Source: Gymnogyps californianus
Taxonomy: Eukaryota > Chordata > Aves > Accipitriformes > Cathartidae
Length of the DNA: 64,000 bases
Assembly (NCBI RefSeq): GCF_018139145.2
Contig: NC_059471.1
Location: forward strand, 216,771,494-216,835,493
Direction of reading: 5' to 3'
Shown here: piece by piece, positions 46,341-59,200 of the stretch
Position numbering within the stretch: the stretch's first letter is position 1
How the letters are laid out: every line of letters begins with the position of its first letter
Made by a program: the position numbers and the translations under genes
The notes under the pieces: model-generated
What the model was told of the DNA's origin: nothing
The model's input: only the letters and a program-made list of their open reading frames with translations
Databases searched by the model: none

Positions 46341-49074
46341 AACAGAAACCAACTAACTGATCCTGGAAGCATTCATGGAGGTAGCTAAGTGTTGTTCTTT
46401 TACTGATGGAGAACCAGGTGCAAATCAGTTGAGTTACAGCAACACTGGAAGAGAAGCGTTTGCATCTGAGTTAGAGCTCTAGATTGCTGGGATTGTACAC
46501 GGACAGTTGGACCACATTATGGTCTCAAAGCTGATACTCCCATGTAGCACAACATTTTGGACAAACCTCATTTGTTCTGGCCAGAGTGTAAAGACAGCAG
46601 ATATCAATGTTCAGGAGCTACGAGCGATCCATATTGGCATTCAGGAGCTTAGAAGGCATCTCAATAAAACATCAAGTGTCCATCCTCTTTGCCCATCATA
46701 TATCTCTGGCCTTTGCCAGTAGAGCAGGAGGCACCATGTGCCACCATGTGATTTTGGAAGCTATGTTGTTGAGGCGCTATTCTGCCCATCAGCTGGGCAG
46801 GCAAGACCAAGGACCTGTGTACCAGAATAGCTCATTAACCGTGAAACTGAGCAAAAGCATTCCGGTGTCTGAAGATCATCATCATCATCATAGTTTCTAG
46901 ACTGGTCATCTAATTATTGATGTATTGGCCCACTGCTCAGCTGCCCACTGTATTTGGAAATCCTGACTTTAAAGTGAAGTCTGTTGTTAAAAGGCCATAA
47001 TTTACGGTGTTGCCTTGGTTATGCATATTTTTTCCTCCTTGTCTTACTTCAGCTGAGGGCTACAATTTCTTTGTCTGGTTTGTATGCTAACATTGATAAT
47101 AAAGGTTTGGTGGGACAAAAGTTATCTTCAGTTGATGTTTGGAAGGCACCAGCGTGGCCTTCAGATAGTTCTTTCAGTGAAGCTCAGAGTGACTCTTCAC
47201 CCTCAGTTGCTTTGCACAGCAGAAGTGGAGGAATCCTAGAGTGGGGGGGGTTGTTGGTTTGTTTGGGGTTTTTTTTGCAGTCATTACTGAATAAAACCTT
47301 TTCCAGTAAAGCCAGTTACACAATTTGTTTTTTCCAGGTGAGAGCAGTCCTCTCTGCTGTCCTGTCTGACTTTCCCCTTGCCAAGGTCACAGCTGACGCT
47401 TGACTCTATCTCTTTTATTACCATAGTACCTAGACACCTGCAAAGTGTTTTCTCCTCCTGGTTGTTTTGCCAACCCTTCTTTCCCGTATTGAGCACTTTC
47501 TGCTGTGATTCAGCAGTGACGTGGAAATCATATCTGGATCTGTAAGACGCTGAACTGGAAAGTCTCTGCTAGGAATTTTAGGGCTTAGGGCAGGAGAATT
47601 CACCTGGTTGGATTTCTAAACTTGAGACACTTTCTTGAAAACCACAACTGTTGGCAGGTGTCATGCTGCTCAAGAAAATTTGGCATTGTGGCTTCAAAGC
47701 AGTGGTGTCGACAAAGCTTGTGTCTTTGTGCATCATCGAAAAAAACCCCACCTTTGCTGTAATTGCTTCATCTAATCCCTTATTAGCCTGTAATATGGTT
47801 CCTGTCATGTCAGACTTTTTTTTAATTTAATTTAAATAAAATGCTAACAATATTTTGCTTCTAATTTATCCCCATCCTGGCTGCTTCAGAGACTTATAAG
47901 TAGATTGTTATGGCATTAATTATGATTTCATGGTCAGGCCCTGTTCCTCAATAGGAGTGATACAATTTTGCCCCCACTGTGTCTTCAAACAAGGAATCTA
48001 CAAACAGCCCTATGATGTCTCCCACTGCTTTAGAAGATTTGATATAATGGAGGGATGATAAAGCAATCAAACAAATCCTATTTATGCATCCCTGAGAGTA
48101 TAATTCATGCATCAGTGAGCACTGTCAATGGAAAATTACCTTTGGAGTTTAAATTTCCATTCCAAAGTTGCTTTATAATTTTGATTTTGTAGGCTACAAG
48201 CTTCTGCATGAAATTTATATCCAGTTGCCTTTTTTACTGTACAAGCAAAAAGCTTAAATACAAACTATTTAATGTCCCTGCCTATAAATTGATATTTTTA
48301 ATAGTTTACTCAATGCTACTGACTTTTATGTTTTGTCTGTGGTTTCTCAGTAGCTCAGACTTACAATCCTGTACGTGTGTGAGTTTTTTCTTAAATCTAA
48401 ATAATGAAAACAGCAGCTGGAAATTGATTTTCTGGGGACTGTTCAACATCCTCTCATCCTTGTGTACTCTTTTATCACCACCCACTTGGGGCTTTATTTG
48501 AAAAAACAAAGTGTGAAATAATGTAAGAAATTTTAACCCTATTTTTTGCCGTCACAAACTGGTATGAAACTGAGTGCTGTTGTGTGCACATCAGGGGTTG
48601 TCTGTCATCTGGCCTCGTGTGAAGGTGTGCCTAGATTTCATTTCCAAAATCAAAGGGAGTTTCTAGCCCGGTGACCTAGGGGTCTGCATAGTGAGGATGT
48701 CATTCTTGTCCGTCCTCTAACTCTGGCTTGAGTTTGCCATCAGTTGTATTGTCATTGTAGGAATTCGCTAATTATCTGGCTTTGAAGCTGCAATTTCTTG
48801 CGGAGGCATGCAGCGTGCTTGAGGTAAGTGTGTTCAATCACAGGCGTAGGCTCCAGAAGATAAAGGTTTGGGAGAAGGATGAGGGTTCATGCATTTCTAA
48901 GGAACTAAGACTTCCAGTGGCAGTACCCTGCTAGTGAGGTGCCTGTTACTGGACAAGTGTGCTGTTACAAGGGGAGGTGCTGGGTCTTCCGTGCTTCTGT
49001 CTGCTTTTTTTGTTTTGTTTTGGGCAGTGCTTAGCATCTGTGCTGTGTGGGATCATTCTCTGGGTTTCATCCAT
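46341..49074. other. unique non-coding sequence
   Basis: No gene recognised. (ATC)n at 46875-46889 and G/T-rich runs around 47242-47277. The 139-codon frame at 46984-47403 has no domain. The AT-rich stretch at 48.04-48.25 kb is motif-rich. Confidence 0.5.
46875..46889. repeat. (ATC)n microsatellite
   Basis: Five ATC repeats. Confidence 0.9.
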
Positions 49075-49225
49075 TCATTAGTTTTTCGAATAGTCATTAA
49101 TTCATAAGGTGTTTTGGAAAACAGCTAACTACTACCCACGTTTTACAAATAGGGAAACCCACTCAACCATTTGTGTAAGTCATGTAGTACCGCACTGAAG
49201 GTCAGGAATAGGTTCACGGATCTTA
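49075..49225 (-). mobile_element. possible MIR-like fossil SINE
   Basis: ACTACTACCCACGTTTTACA and AATAGGGAAACCCACTC are followed by GTAAGTCATGTAGTACCGCA and GGTTCACGGATCT. This order matches the reverse MIR consensus (TTTTACAGATGAGGAAACTGAGG, then GTCACACAGCTAGTAAGTGG and GAACCCAGATCT). Strongly decayed. Confidence 0.45.
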
Positions 49226-51929
49226 GTTTTTCCTTCTGCTTTGCTGAATGCAGGATGGTTTGGCCTTCATAAAAGTCTTTATCTGCTGAAGAAACCCTGT
49301 TTGGGAAAGAGATGTATTCTCTGCATCTCTGTAGAAGTTCAGGAGGACTTTGCTCAGTCAAACGTAACAAGGGTGTATCTGTAATTATGTTCTGAAGTTC
49401 TTGTGGAATCTGTCCATGGGAAGCACGTACTATCTAAGGATCTTTCATAATGGAAGGAAAACTAAGCTGTGTAGTTGGTTGATCTCCTTGATCATAATGA
49501 AGCAGCTTAAACACTGCTACTGGGGTTTGTTCAAGATGGTCTTCTCTGTTGATCTGGTGGTTAAAACTAGACCACTTCATAAAATTGCTAAGTTTGGGGG
49601 AGGGGAGTGGAACGAGGGGAGGGAATACTGCTGAGAACAGTACAGGGATTTTTATTCAACCTTTTTAAGACGGAGTGTTCCTTAAATTTCAAACAGTAAC
49701 AGGATATGTATGTGCACTGAGACATCTTAAATAGTTGTAGATCAGCTTCTTTCAGAAGTGGGCTAATACAGAGCATCGCACATGAGTGGACCCATCACTG
49801 GAGTCCGTAGCAAGAAGGTAGTACTGCTAGAATGTCTTTCCAAGCAATAAACAGTTTTTCCCTTTATTGAAATAACATTTTTTGGTATTTACCTAGGTTT
49901 TGTTATTTCCCAGTGTTTTATATCTTGATGAGAGGTTGAAAATAGAAGGCAACATGGTAATTAGTTAGAGAGGAGTATAGTTAAACTTAGGATGTAACCA
50001 GCTTTACATGCATACTTTCAAATTTAGCTAGATCCACGAATCATAATAGCAAACCACAGTCTCAGCTGGATTTAAATAAACGTTTGTTGAGTTTCCCATT
50101 GATTTCTGTTTCCAAGGCTTGTTTCTCCCTGTGCAAACTGAAACAGTGCTGGCACCTCCTGGAAACATATCTCATAATGTCCCAGTCCTGCTTGCTTGGG
50201 CTGTGGTGTAAGAGCAGTTTTGGTGAAAAGGAGCAGTCTAAGGGATCACAACAAACTAACGAAGTAGTTTTCTAATGATTGTTGTCTTCAGTCTTCAGGC
50301 AGACTTGCCATGGATTGATTTCCAGAGCCTCAGCGTGAAGGGGCGACCTTGGTGCTACTGCTCTTGCTGCACCATGCATGGGAGCCCTGGGGTGGGAGTG
50401 GAGTTTGGGTCTCCCAAAAGTAGGCATGTGCTGCAATCCTTTTCTTGCCATCTTTATCAAATAGCCTTTCAAATCAGATTCGAAATGTGGCCAAGTGCTG
50501 AGAAGACATTTTCAGTTTTTCCAACGTGTGTCAGCTCTCATCAGCAAGGAAGAACTAATCCTATGACCACTTTTTGTTCAGAGGATGGAATAATGGAAGG
50601 AAACAGCTTTTTTTTCTGAGCATGCCTTTTCTTGCATGACTTCAATCATCCTTATTTCTCATTAACGTAATTTTTGGGTCCCCAGTTCTTTAAGGTCATA
50701 GAAAAAGAAGGAGGTGAAAGAAGAGAGCAGCAAGAGGGATAAAATACGAGGGACGTTATTATTTTTTAATTAACTTTCCTTGACTTCATTCAGACACTAC
50801 TCTACTGTCAACACAAGGCTTTGTAAATCCAAAGAGTGATGAGGATTTTTTTGGACTGAGATCAAGTGTCAGTGCCTCTTTAATGTTGAATGCATCTTCT
50901 GTTGAGCTATAAATCCATTACCTTTCAATATACCACACTGTGATCCTAAGGTAGGGATGAATTAAATGGGTAAAGAAACGCAGAAGGTTTTCTTTTCTAT
51001 TGCTTTAATCCAAACCTCAAACCAAATCCAAATTTTTTTCTTAGGAAATGAGAGGTCCGCCACAGCTCCAGGATTGACGGTTTAGGCTGATTTCTTTAGC
51101 TGGGTCTTAAACTTTTGCAGTTTGGGTTTTTTTTTTTAATCAGAGCATCCTTGCGCTATGCATGTCTTCAGTTTTCAGCTAGTTTTGCTAAATACTATTA
51201 AGCACTTTTGGAGGGCGTAGGAGAAGTTGAGAATTTGCTTCTCACAGCACTGTTCTTCTATTGCTTTGATCTATTCTGTATTTTGTATTCTATCCCCTCA
51301 GTCCCCTTCTCATAGGTCCAACATCATGTCCCTTTAATATCTCCATTGGTTTAATACCCACTGTGCTGGAGGACTGTATTTTGTGCTCACTGCTGGATGG
51401 AGACTTTCGATGATTAATAGGTTGTTTCTTTCTCCCATTCATATTATTGTACAGTGCTGCCTAGGGACAAATTCAGGGATACTTCTCACAGGTGATGGAT
51501 CTATTGGGCAAGACAAAGGCACTGAATACCTACGTCTCTTCACCAAGCCCTTTCTTCCTCCTCTCTTATTTGTTCTTTCCCCATAGTCACTGACCAGCAA
51601 GTTAACGTTACATTGTTATTCTGTTATTTCTCCTTTTTCGTCGCTTTGTGTCCTGTTTCTTTCCACTTTTGCTTCTATTTAATACTCTTACTGAAAACTT
51701 CACGTCTCCCAAATCATACGCTCAGCTTTTGAAGATAAGCTGATCTGTAGCTACTTAGGTAGAGCCTATCTCAAATAACGTGGGTTTGTGATACAAAAAA
51801 ATAGATATAAATCGGTGAATGCATAGAATTGGCAGAATCTTGGGTTTATTTAAAATTTTACTTAGGCCTGTCTGCTGCTGCATGTATACTTCTGCATTGC
51901 TATCTGTGCAATTATGATTATATTGATAA

Positions 51930-51960
51930 GTGTATGTGTGTGTAAAGAGAGAGAGAGAGG
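51930..51960. repeat. (GT)n-(GA)n compound microsatellite
   Basis: GTGTATGTGTGTGTAAAG followed by GAGAGAGAGAGG. Confidence 0.85.
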
Positions 51961-52450
51961 TACTGAGAAGAGACTAATCTTAAGCTATTATTTCATCGGG
52001 GGCAGAACACTGCATGTTAATGTTAAAGGGGAAAAACCCGAGGAGAAGCGAGCTATTGGATTCCTCTTTCCAGTCCCCCCTTTCCCCTCGTCGGAGTTTC
52101 TGTCTGAGCAATATGGCATAGTTTGTGACTCCATCTGGAGAGCTGACAGCACAGGCTGATTATAATAAAGCTTTCAGCCTTCTTCCCTAAGCTTGTAATT
52201 AAATGACATCACGGAGTCTTAAGTGCATCAGCTGTAAAAGTCAGAAGGCTAAAACATCCCATTAAAGGGAGGAGAGTGTTTCCGAGTGTCAGAGAAGCTC
52301 AAGTGTGGAACTGCTCCAGGAAAGCTGTTTTAAACCTGCTTGAGCATGGTTCATGAAGACTTGTAGGCTGGTAAGTGAGTTGCTGGTTCAAGTTCTTAAG
52401 ACCCAGAATGTAGCTTTAAAAAAAGCCTGTTGTACTCCGGGAGGTGTAGC

Positions 52451-52488
52451 TGTGTGTATATATGTGTATGTACATGTGTGTGTGTCTG
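52451..52488. repeat. imperfect (TG)n microsatellite
   Basis: TG/TA alternation ending TGTGTGTGTGTCTG. Confidence 0.85.
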
Positions 52489-52622
52489 TAATCTCTGTAT
52501 GCTTATTCTAAGTAGTATGTATGGGGGTTTTAAGTATTCTGTATGTATTGTTTGGGCAGTGGTCCAAAAAGAGTTTATGCATGAGTGCTAAAGGGTGAAA
52601 CTGCAGAGAAATAAAAGTTGAA

Positions 52623-53228
52623 ATTCATAGAATCACAGAATGGTTTGGGTTGGAAGGGACCTTTAAAGGTCATCTACTCCAACCCCCCTGCCATCAGCAG
52701 GGACATCTTCAGCTAGATCAGGTTGCTCAGAGCCCCGTCCAGCCTGACCTTGAATGTTTCCAGGGATGGGGCATCTACCACCTCTCTGGGCAACCTGTGC
52801 CAGTGTTTCACCGCCCTCATCGTAAAAAATTTCTTCCTTATATCTAGTCTGAATCTCCCCTCTTTTACTTTAAAACCATTACCCCTTGTCATATCACAAC
52901 AGGCCCTACTAAAAAGTCTGTCCCCATCTTTCTTATAAGCCCCCTTTAAGTATTGCAAGGCCGCAATCAGGTCTCCCCGGAGCCTTCTCTTCTCCAGGCT
53001 GAACAACCCCAACTCTCTCAGCCTGTCCTCATAGGAGAGGTACTCCAGCCCTCTGATCATTTTTGTGGCCTTCTCTGGACCTACTCCAGCAGGTCCATGT
53101 CTTTCTTAAGCTGGGGGCCCCAGAGCTGAAGGCAGTACTGCAGGGGGGGTCTCACCAGAGCGGAGTAGAGGGGGAGATTCCCCTCCCTCGACCTGCTGGC
53201 CACGCTTCTTTTGATGCAGCCCAGGATA
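52623..53228 (-). mobile_element. CR1 LINE, 5'-truncated copy
   Basis: Reverse CR1, 3' end at 52623, truncated near 53228 at GATGCAGCCCAGGATA. The minus-strand frame 53060-52713 (115 codons) shows [16 protein letters not shown] and [17 protein letters not shown] and is open almost to the normal ORF2 end. It shares with the 4.5-kb copy the GAGTAGGTCC stop and the AGAGAAGGCC one-base deletion near 53075-53090. 5' truncation points differ, so these are two insertions, not a duplicated locus. Confidence 0.95.
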
Positions 53229-56216
53229 GATGTATTTTCTTTACAAAGCCCGAGAAGCAGAAATAAGCACTCTGAAGTGGTGATCAGTAATTAGATATTT
53301 ACTCTCTTTCTCTCTCTTATCTTGAGTCATTTTTCTTGACATCAGAAGCATAAATAAGGAAATGTATTTTAAAAGTAGATTGCTTTCAATCTGACATTGC
53401 CTCCTAGACAGATAAATGAAAAAAAATATATGCAAAAAAAACCCCTACAACATGGACTATCAAATTCAGTCATCCCATTGGAAAGATTCCCTCTCAAAGT
53501 AGCCTAATTTCCATGTCAAAAGTTGGGGGTTTTTTAACTTCTGGTGCTTCAAAAGTACCTGAGACGCCTGAGAATAAAGTTTTTATTCTTTCTCTTGCTC
53601 TAACTTTTTAACCATTAGGAATATTGATTCTACAGTTGTAACTTCTAAGCTACTCTAAGTGGAAGATACCTACCACATTTTCTAGCCATCCTGGACCTGG
53701 GCAGGCAGAGATGAAAGTTTCTTTTCAGAGACCGAGCGGGTTTATGGACTTGTAAGATAAAGATGAGATCTGCAGAGTAGGAGGGGGCTGCTTTATCATG
53801 CGGGAGGATTTCTGGCTGTAACTGCCCTTCAGGTTTGAAGCGCTCAAGGCTTTACCTTAACCTGAGTCGGCATTTTTATCCCCGTTTTCTTTGGTGTCCG
53901 TTTTAGCTGGGGCCCTAGAGACACGCCACTAAAGTAGATAGATGATAAGGACATCAAAAATATGTTCAATAGCCAGGTACACAGCTGTACTACTCTGAAG
54001 TATTTAATCATGTACTCTTTCTCTCCAGTTACTCACTTCCCAAGCTGCTTCTCTTACCAAACTGTTTTTCTTCTGCTGCTTGATTCATTGGAGACTGCCA
54101 CGGTCCAAGATTTTGAGAGCTCGCTCTTCCCCTCCACGTGCACGTTGTTATGATAGGATGCACCACGCTGTCCAGCTGCAGGAAGAGTGACTTTAGGCAA
54201 GATGACTGCAGTTTATGTGCAGATAAGCAATGGTGACCTGCAGTTGCGGGAAGGGAGACTGCAAATCAGAAAATATCGTAATCTGCTTTGTACAGTGTTA
54301 AGTGAAGATTTAAGTTAAGCTTTAGTAGGTACTGCATCTAATTTATGCCCAAAAATAGATCAGATGCTCTGTGTGGTTTCATTGGGGAAATTATCCCTTA
54401 TGACTCTAATTTAAAAAAAGGAAAAAAAAAAAAAAGCCAGAATCCAAAAGCTAAGAAACCCCAGGAGCTGGAAAGATACAAACAGATAAGGTTGTCCTTA
54501 TTTTCAGCAGAAAGGAGTAGTCAGCTCATTAAGCGTGGGTATGGGCTCTCTTGTATTCTGGCTGTCCAGGCATCATGCACACTTGTGGCAAAGACACACT
54601 CATTTAAAAATATACGGTCCGAGAGAACTTTGGAGAAACTCAGAGGGCTGACTGTCATTCAGAGCTTAGGTTCTTTGAATCAGGCAGTGCCAACCCAGAA
54701 AGGACTGTGTGTATGTTGAAGCACAGGCTTCGAATAGGAAAAATCTTGCCGAATTGGAAATAATGATGAAAAAAAAACCAAGCCCAGGACATAATTCAAA
54801 AGCAGCAAACAAAAGGTACAAAGCAGCAGTTGTGCACGCTGACGGTTGGTCTGTGTGTGGGTCGGCAATACCATGCCCTTTCCAAAAGAGGGCAAGTCAG
54901 AGTCCTGCTGGGCTGTGCTTCTGTTGGCGTGGACCTGCAAGGCACGAGGCAGTTCTTCGCCTTCTTCAGCAATACGAGCCGGGTGATGCCTTCTGCTCAC
55001 AGGCACTGTGGTACGGATTTGCATTAACGTCAGCAGCTCATCATTTAGGAATTTGGGAGGGAGAGGGATGCTTTGTGGCTTCGGTTTTTTCTAGTCTTTA
55101 TGCCTATGGAAGTCAGCTCGAAACCATAACTGAGATGAACCCTAAAGGCTCATAAATAGGAAAGCAAATGAAAAAGAAAGCAGCCTATTTTTTAATTTTG
55201 ATGATTTTTAGATTGATTTTGTTGGGTCTGACTCATTCTTTCATGTTTATGAGAGGCTGTATTGTATGTCTGTAGAGTTGTCAAGTCCAGTTATGGTGCT
55301 GTGTACATAAACCTCATAGCAACATTTATTTTAGGATAAATATTAAAGGAACGAATCATGATACCACAGACTTCCCCCCCCTCTTATTAGCCATGCGTGA
55401 TCTAAAAAAAGGTCTCCTCTTCTCTTAATAGCTGGGGGGAATGAATGGATTTCTTTTTGGTGTGACTTCTGCTCCAGTCGTCAGTTCTGAATGTCCAAGG
55501 GAGAGCCTGTAGAAGATGTGGCAGACTGCCGAAGTGTGTTCTCCCACTTTTTTTTTTGTTTGTTTTGCTTATGAAAATAGTTGGGTTGGTAACAGTAGAT
55601 CATGTTATAGATGATGCTGCCATTGTAGTTGTTCTCTACTGGTGGACTTCAGTTTGGGCCAAGGCCTACCTGTTGGTTTTGGGTCTGTGCTACTTCACAC
55701 AGACCAAACATCATCCAGTTGTTTCGCTTGGGAGACATCGTTCTGATTTTTAAAAGGAAAAGAACTAATTTAGTGCATGGACACATCCCCTTCCCAGAAC
55801 TGAAGTGGTTCCACTAAGCTGAAATGAAATGGTGAGAAAAAGCATCCCAAGAACTGACCCCTCCACACACCTTGGCCTGGATTAACTTATGTCAGTGGGG
55901 TGAAAAAAGGCATCTTTGAGCTTTTCTCTGCATAAAATTCTCTGTATTCATAAGGAACGGAGTCCTGAAAAATTGAAAGCCTCTCTGCAATCAGCATTTT
56001 ACATCACTGCCATTCGAGGTCCAAGGTGACTCAGAAGCAAGTTGTGAGTAACTGAGCTATTCTTTGAACCTATGGCTTTAGCAAGGGAGTGGGAGGACAG
56101 GAGGCAGCGAAGGGGCGGTGGTCCCCGGTCATGTGCCAGGAGAAGAGCTAGATGCCACCTTGACCTTCTGAGAGATCTGGAGGAGTATCACGAGCACAGG
56201 GACAGCGCTCATCTGA
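53229..56216. other. unique non-coding sequence
   Basis: No gene recognised. An A-rich tract lies near 54412-54437. Overlapping frames at 54.35-55.16 kb (124 and 148 codons plus, 114 minus) have no family signature and no consistent splice context, so they are treated as chance. Confidence 0.5.
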
Positions 56217-56298
56217 TGTCCCTGCCCACAGCAGGGGGGTTAGAAGTAGATGGTCTTCAAAGTTCCCTTCCAACCCAAACCATTCTGTGATTCTGTGA
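56217..56298 (+). mobile_element. CR1 LINE 3'-terminal fragment
   Basis: Forward CR1 tail of about 80 bp: TGTCCCTGCCCACAGCAGGG, then AGTTCCCTTCCAACCCAAAC and ATTCTGTGATTCTGTG. No coding sequence. Confidence 0.9.
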
Positions 56299-59200
56299 TC
56301 TCTTTTTCTGTCTTTACACAAATGTTTATGTGTGAAGTTAATGCTTCAGTGTAGCATACAGCTGCTGACACAAGATCCCGTCCTCTACTCCATTCCCTCC
56401 TTCTTCTTTACTGTCTCCCCACTTGCTGAAGAACCAGCACCACCAGACTTTGCATGTTACCAGGCATTTTGGCCAACTGGCTAAATAACGAGTGTTTTGC
56501 TAACACAGCTCTTAAATCTGATATTGCTCTGCCGCAGTGAGAGCAATCCCACCTTGGCTGCTGTATTGTGCTAAATCCAGCAACTCCAGCCAGGTGTGCT
56601 TGGTTATTACTGCAGGAGTGGAAAGCAAGACTTCCAGGCGGAAGAAATAGGTCTTCCAGTGTGGACATAAGGAATGCAATCAAGGCAGCATTGGAGAAGC
56701 ACAAAGGAAAAGCTTGGGTTAAGGCATCTCTGAGACTACAACTGCCCCCCGTTGAGAGTTTTAGCAGGGAGGTCCATGAACTAAATATTCCTGGAGACTG
56801 AAATACGTGTTCACCCAAAAGGTGTCCTCTTCAGGTCACGGGTGATGTGTGCTGGCACAGGAATGTAGGGAGAGTTTCTCATCTTTCCAGCTGTACTGGG
56901 ATAAAGAGGAGCCTAATTATCGATGCTGATAATCTGACTCTTTGGGGCACAAGAATAAATTCCTGGGTATTTTTGCGGTAGGATAAGATTTGCAGCTGCA
57001 GAGGATGAAGGGCAGATGCCATGTTTTCAAATACAGCTTTCCATGTCAGGATTTCACCATCACAGTGCTGTAACATACATATTTTCAAATGCAAATTATG
57101 ATTTGGGGCATTTTAGTTGATGATGTTTTGCTCAGAAAGCTTTATTCTCAAAAAGCAAATTTTAGGTACTTTCTGAAGGTAGGGCTCCTTTAAGTTGTCT
57201 TGTACATGACACCTAAAATCGATATAATACAAAAATATATTTCTTTACAAGAATAAATTTGGTATAACAATAAATTTGGCATAATAATAAATTATTTGCA
57301 GCATTCAAGCACTAGTCACATTATTAGAGGAAAAAGATGAAATGCAGAGGGCTAAAATGATTCACATAGGCTGGCTGAGTTAGGACAAGTACCAGGACCC
57401 TGGTTCCTGGTGCAGTTTTTACAATGCAGGAAAATAAAATTCGTGGAAAAAATCCAGACTGAAACTGCTGCAACATCCATCCTATCCGTGAAGTTGCAGA
57501 ATCTGCGTTGCTGCATTTCCAGTAGTTGTACACATATTTTTTCCTATTTTTGGTAACTGAAAAAAATTGAGAGTTCTAAGAAGAGAATGTGAAGAAACTG
57601 AGCACAATTTACAATGCAGGTAGCCACAAAGGTAGGATTTTAGATCAGAAAAACATAGTCATATTTTGTAAGATTGCTGCTGAATGATGTCTTCATGGTT
57701 CCCAGTATTTATTTCCACCTATTTCATCTTCCCAAGCTCATAGGACTTGCTCTGAGGTTTGTCATTCCGTGGAGGAATATAGACACAAACATGAGGCTTT
57801 ATTTACAGGGTGACTTTCAAATTCAGACTGGGAGAACGCCTGCCCCTATTGCTGTTAGAAACATCCTCGTAGCCCAATAAATGTGTATTTTTTGCCACCC
57901 CTAGCAGAAGGGCACAAGCTTTGCACTGACCCCGTGTTAGTGTTGTTGTAACTGGACTATTAAGAACTCTTTGCTGTATTTTGATAGATAGTTAAGAGTT
58001 AATTAAGCTAACAGCTTCCTGGCTCTGTGCATGTGGTGTGTCCCTTTTGCAAATAATAAGATTTTGAGTGTAACACCACAGCCCATCACAGTACCCTTTC
58101 TAGCTGGGAAGATGAGATACCAGAAAGCTGCCATCCCATTTCAACTGGAGTGGTGCTGGCTGGCAGGGCAGGGTGGGATCACCATGGATGAAAGCCTGTT
58201 ATATCAGCCCATCTGTTACATACCTTTAATTAGTGTAATTCCCATGCAGTCATTAACGGGAGTTTCCCCATCCTTGCTGTAATTGTATGCGTGTTTCAGA
58301 GTAGAGTTCCTCTTTCAACGCATAACGTCGCAGGAGACCTCATAGATGCAGGGAAGCACAGTTCACATGGCCTTCCGCTGTCGGAAATGATTTAACCTGT
58401 GCGTTTGCAAGTATCGATTCATGGTAGTAGGAGGACGAAGTCATCGGCAGAGTCACCATTAGCACTACCGGGCAGTTTGTCCCCCACGTTGTAGGATGGG
58501 AAGGCTCTACAACCTCAGTAACGTCATAACTGGCCTCTTCCAGCCTGATTTGTGAGCTTGGTGAGGAGTGTTTCTAGTCGATATGCTGCATTCAGTTCTC
58601 CTGTTCTGCGCCTGCGTCTAAAGATAATTTTGTCTCACTCTAAAACGTGGGTCCTTTGATGTGATAGTCTGTAATCAAGAGTTGTAGTGTGCCTTAAACT
58701 GTTCATACAGCCCCATTTTATACAATTACATGTTTACAGAACCAAATGCTGCTCCTAATGTACTACGTGTCATCTGTGCAAAGTAATTATAAGGTAACAA
58801 AACTGACACACATATGAACATAAAATGACATGTACCGGGGTCAGAAAATAGTTTTCCCAATGGCGATACAGCCCTTACATGTTTATGCTGTGTTTTACAG
58901 CAACTTCACTCACGTTATTAGGCTAATTAATTATGTGTGTTTTATAAGGATCACTCTGTGGACAGAAACCAACTGTCTGGGCAGAAGACATCATCTGTGA
59001 ATAATTCCTCGTTTTGATTTTTAAGATCAGGAGTTGAAAAAAAATGCCATACAGAAATGGAACTGCACAGGGAATTAGTTTAACCAGCTAAATTAGTTTT
59101 ATTTGGAAGAATGTAACTCCTGGTGTCAGAAATTGTTGAGGACATTGAAGCAAATACCCTCACTCTTTTGAGAAGAGGAATGAGATCCTCAGCGGAGGTA

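Larger units (their letters stand above)
49226..52622. other. unique non-coding sequence with GT/GA microsatellites
   Basis: No gene recognised. GT/GA repeats at 51930-51960 and 52451-52488, and a T run near 51128-51138. Frames up to 114 codons (50275-50619) lack domains. Confidence 0.5.

Noticed and set aside
46866..46895. ATCATCATC run considered as a histidine-coding exon
   Set aside because: It is a simple five-unit microsatellite without splice signals or coding context.
46984..47403. 139-codon frame with a hydrophobic start
   Set aside because: It lacks an ATG start, reads through G/T-rich low complexity and matches nothing known to me.
54345..55155. Cluster of frames (124 and 148 codons plus, 114 minus)
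   Set aside because: Frames overlap on both strands, the 148-codon one has no ATG start, and there is a poly-A tract in the first. No family signature.
56408..56818. 136-codon minus frame next to a CR1 tail
   Set aside because: No domain, no conserved motif, and a 77-codon frame opposes it. Treated as chance.
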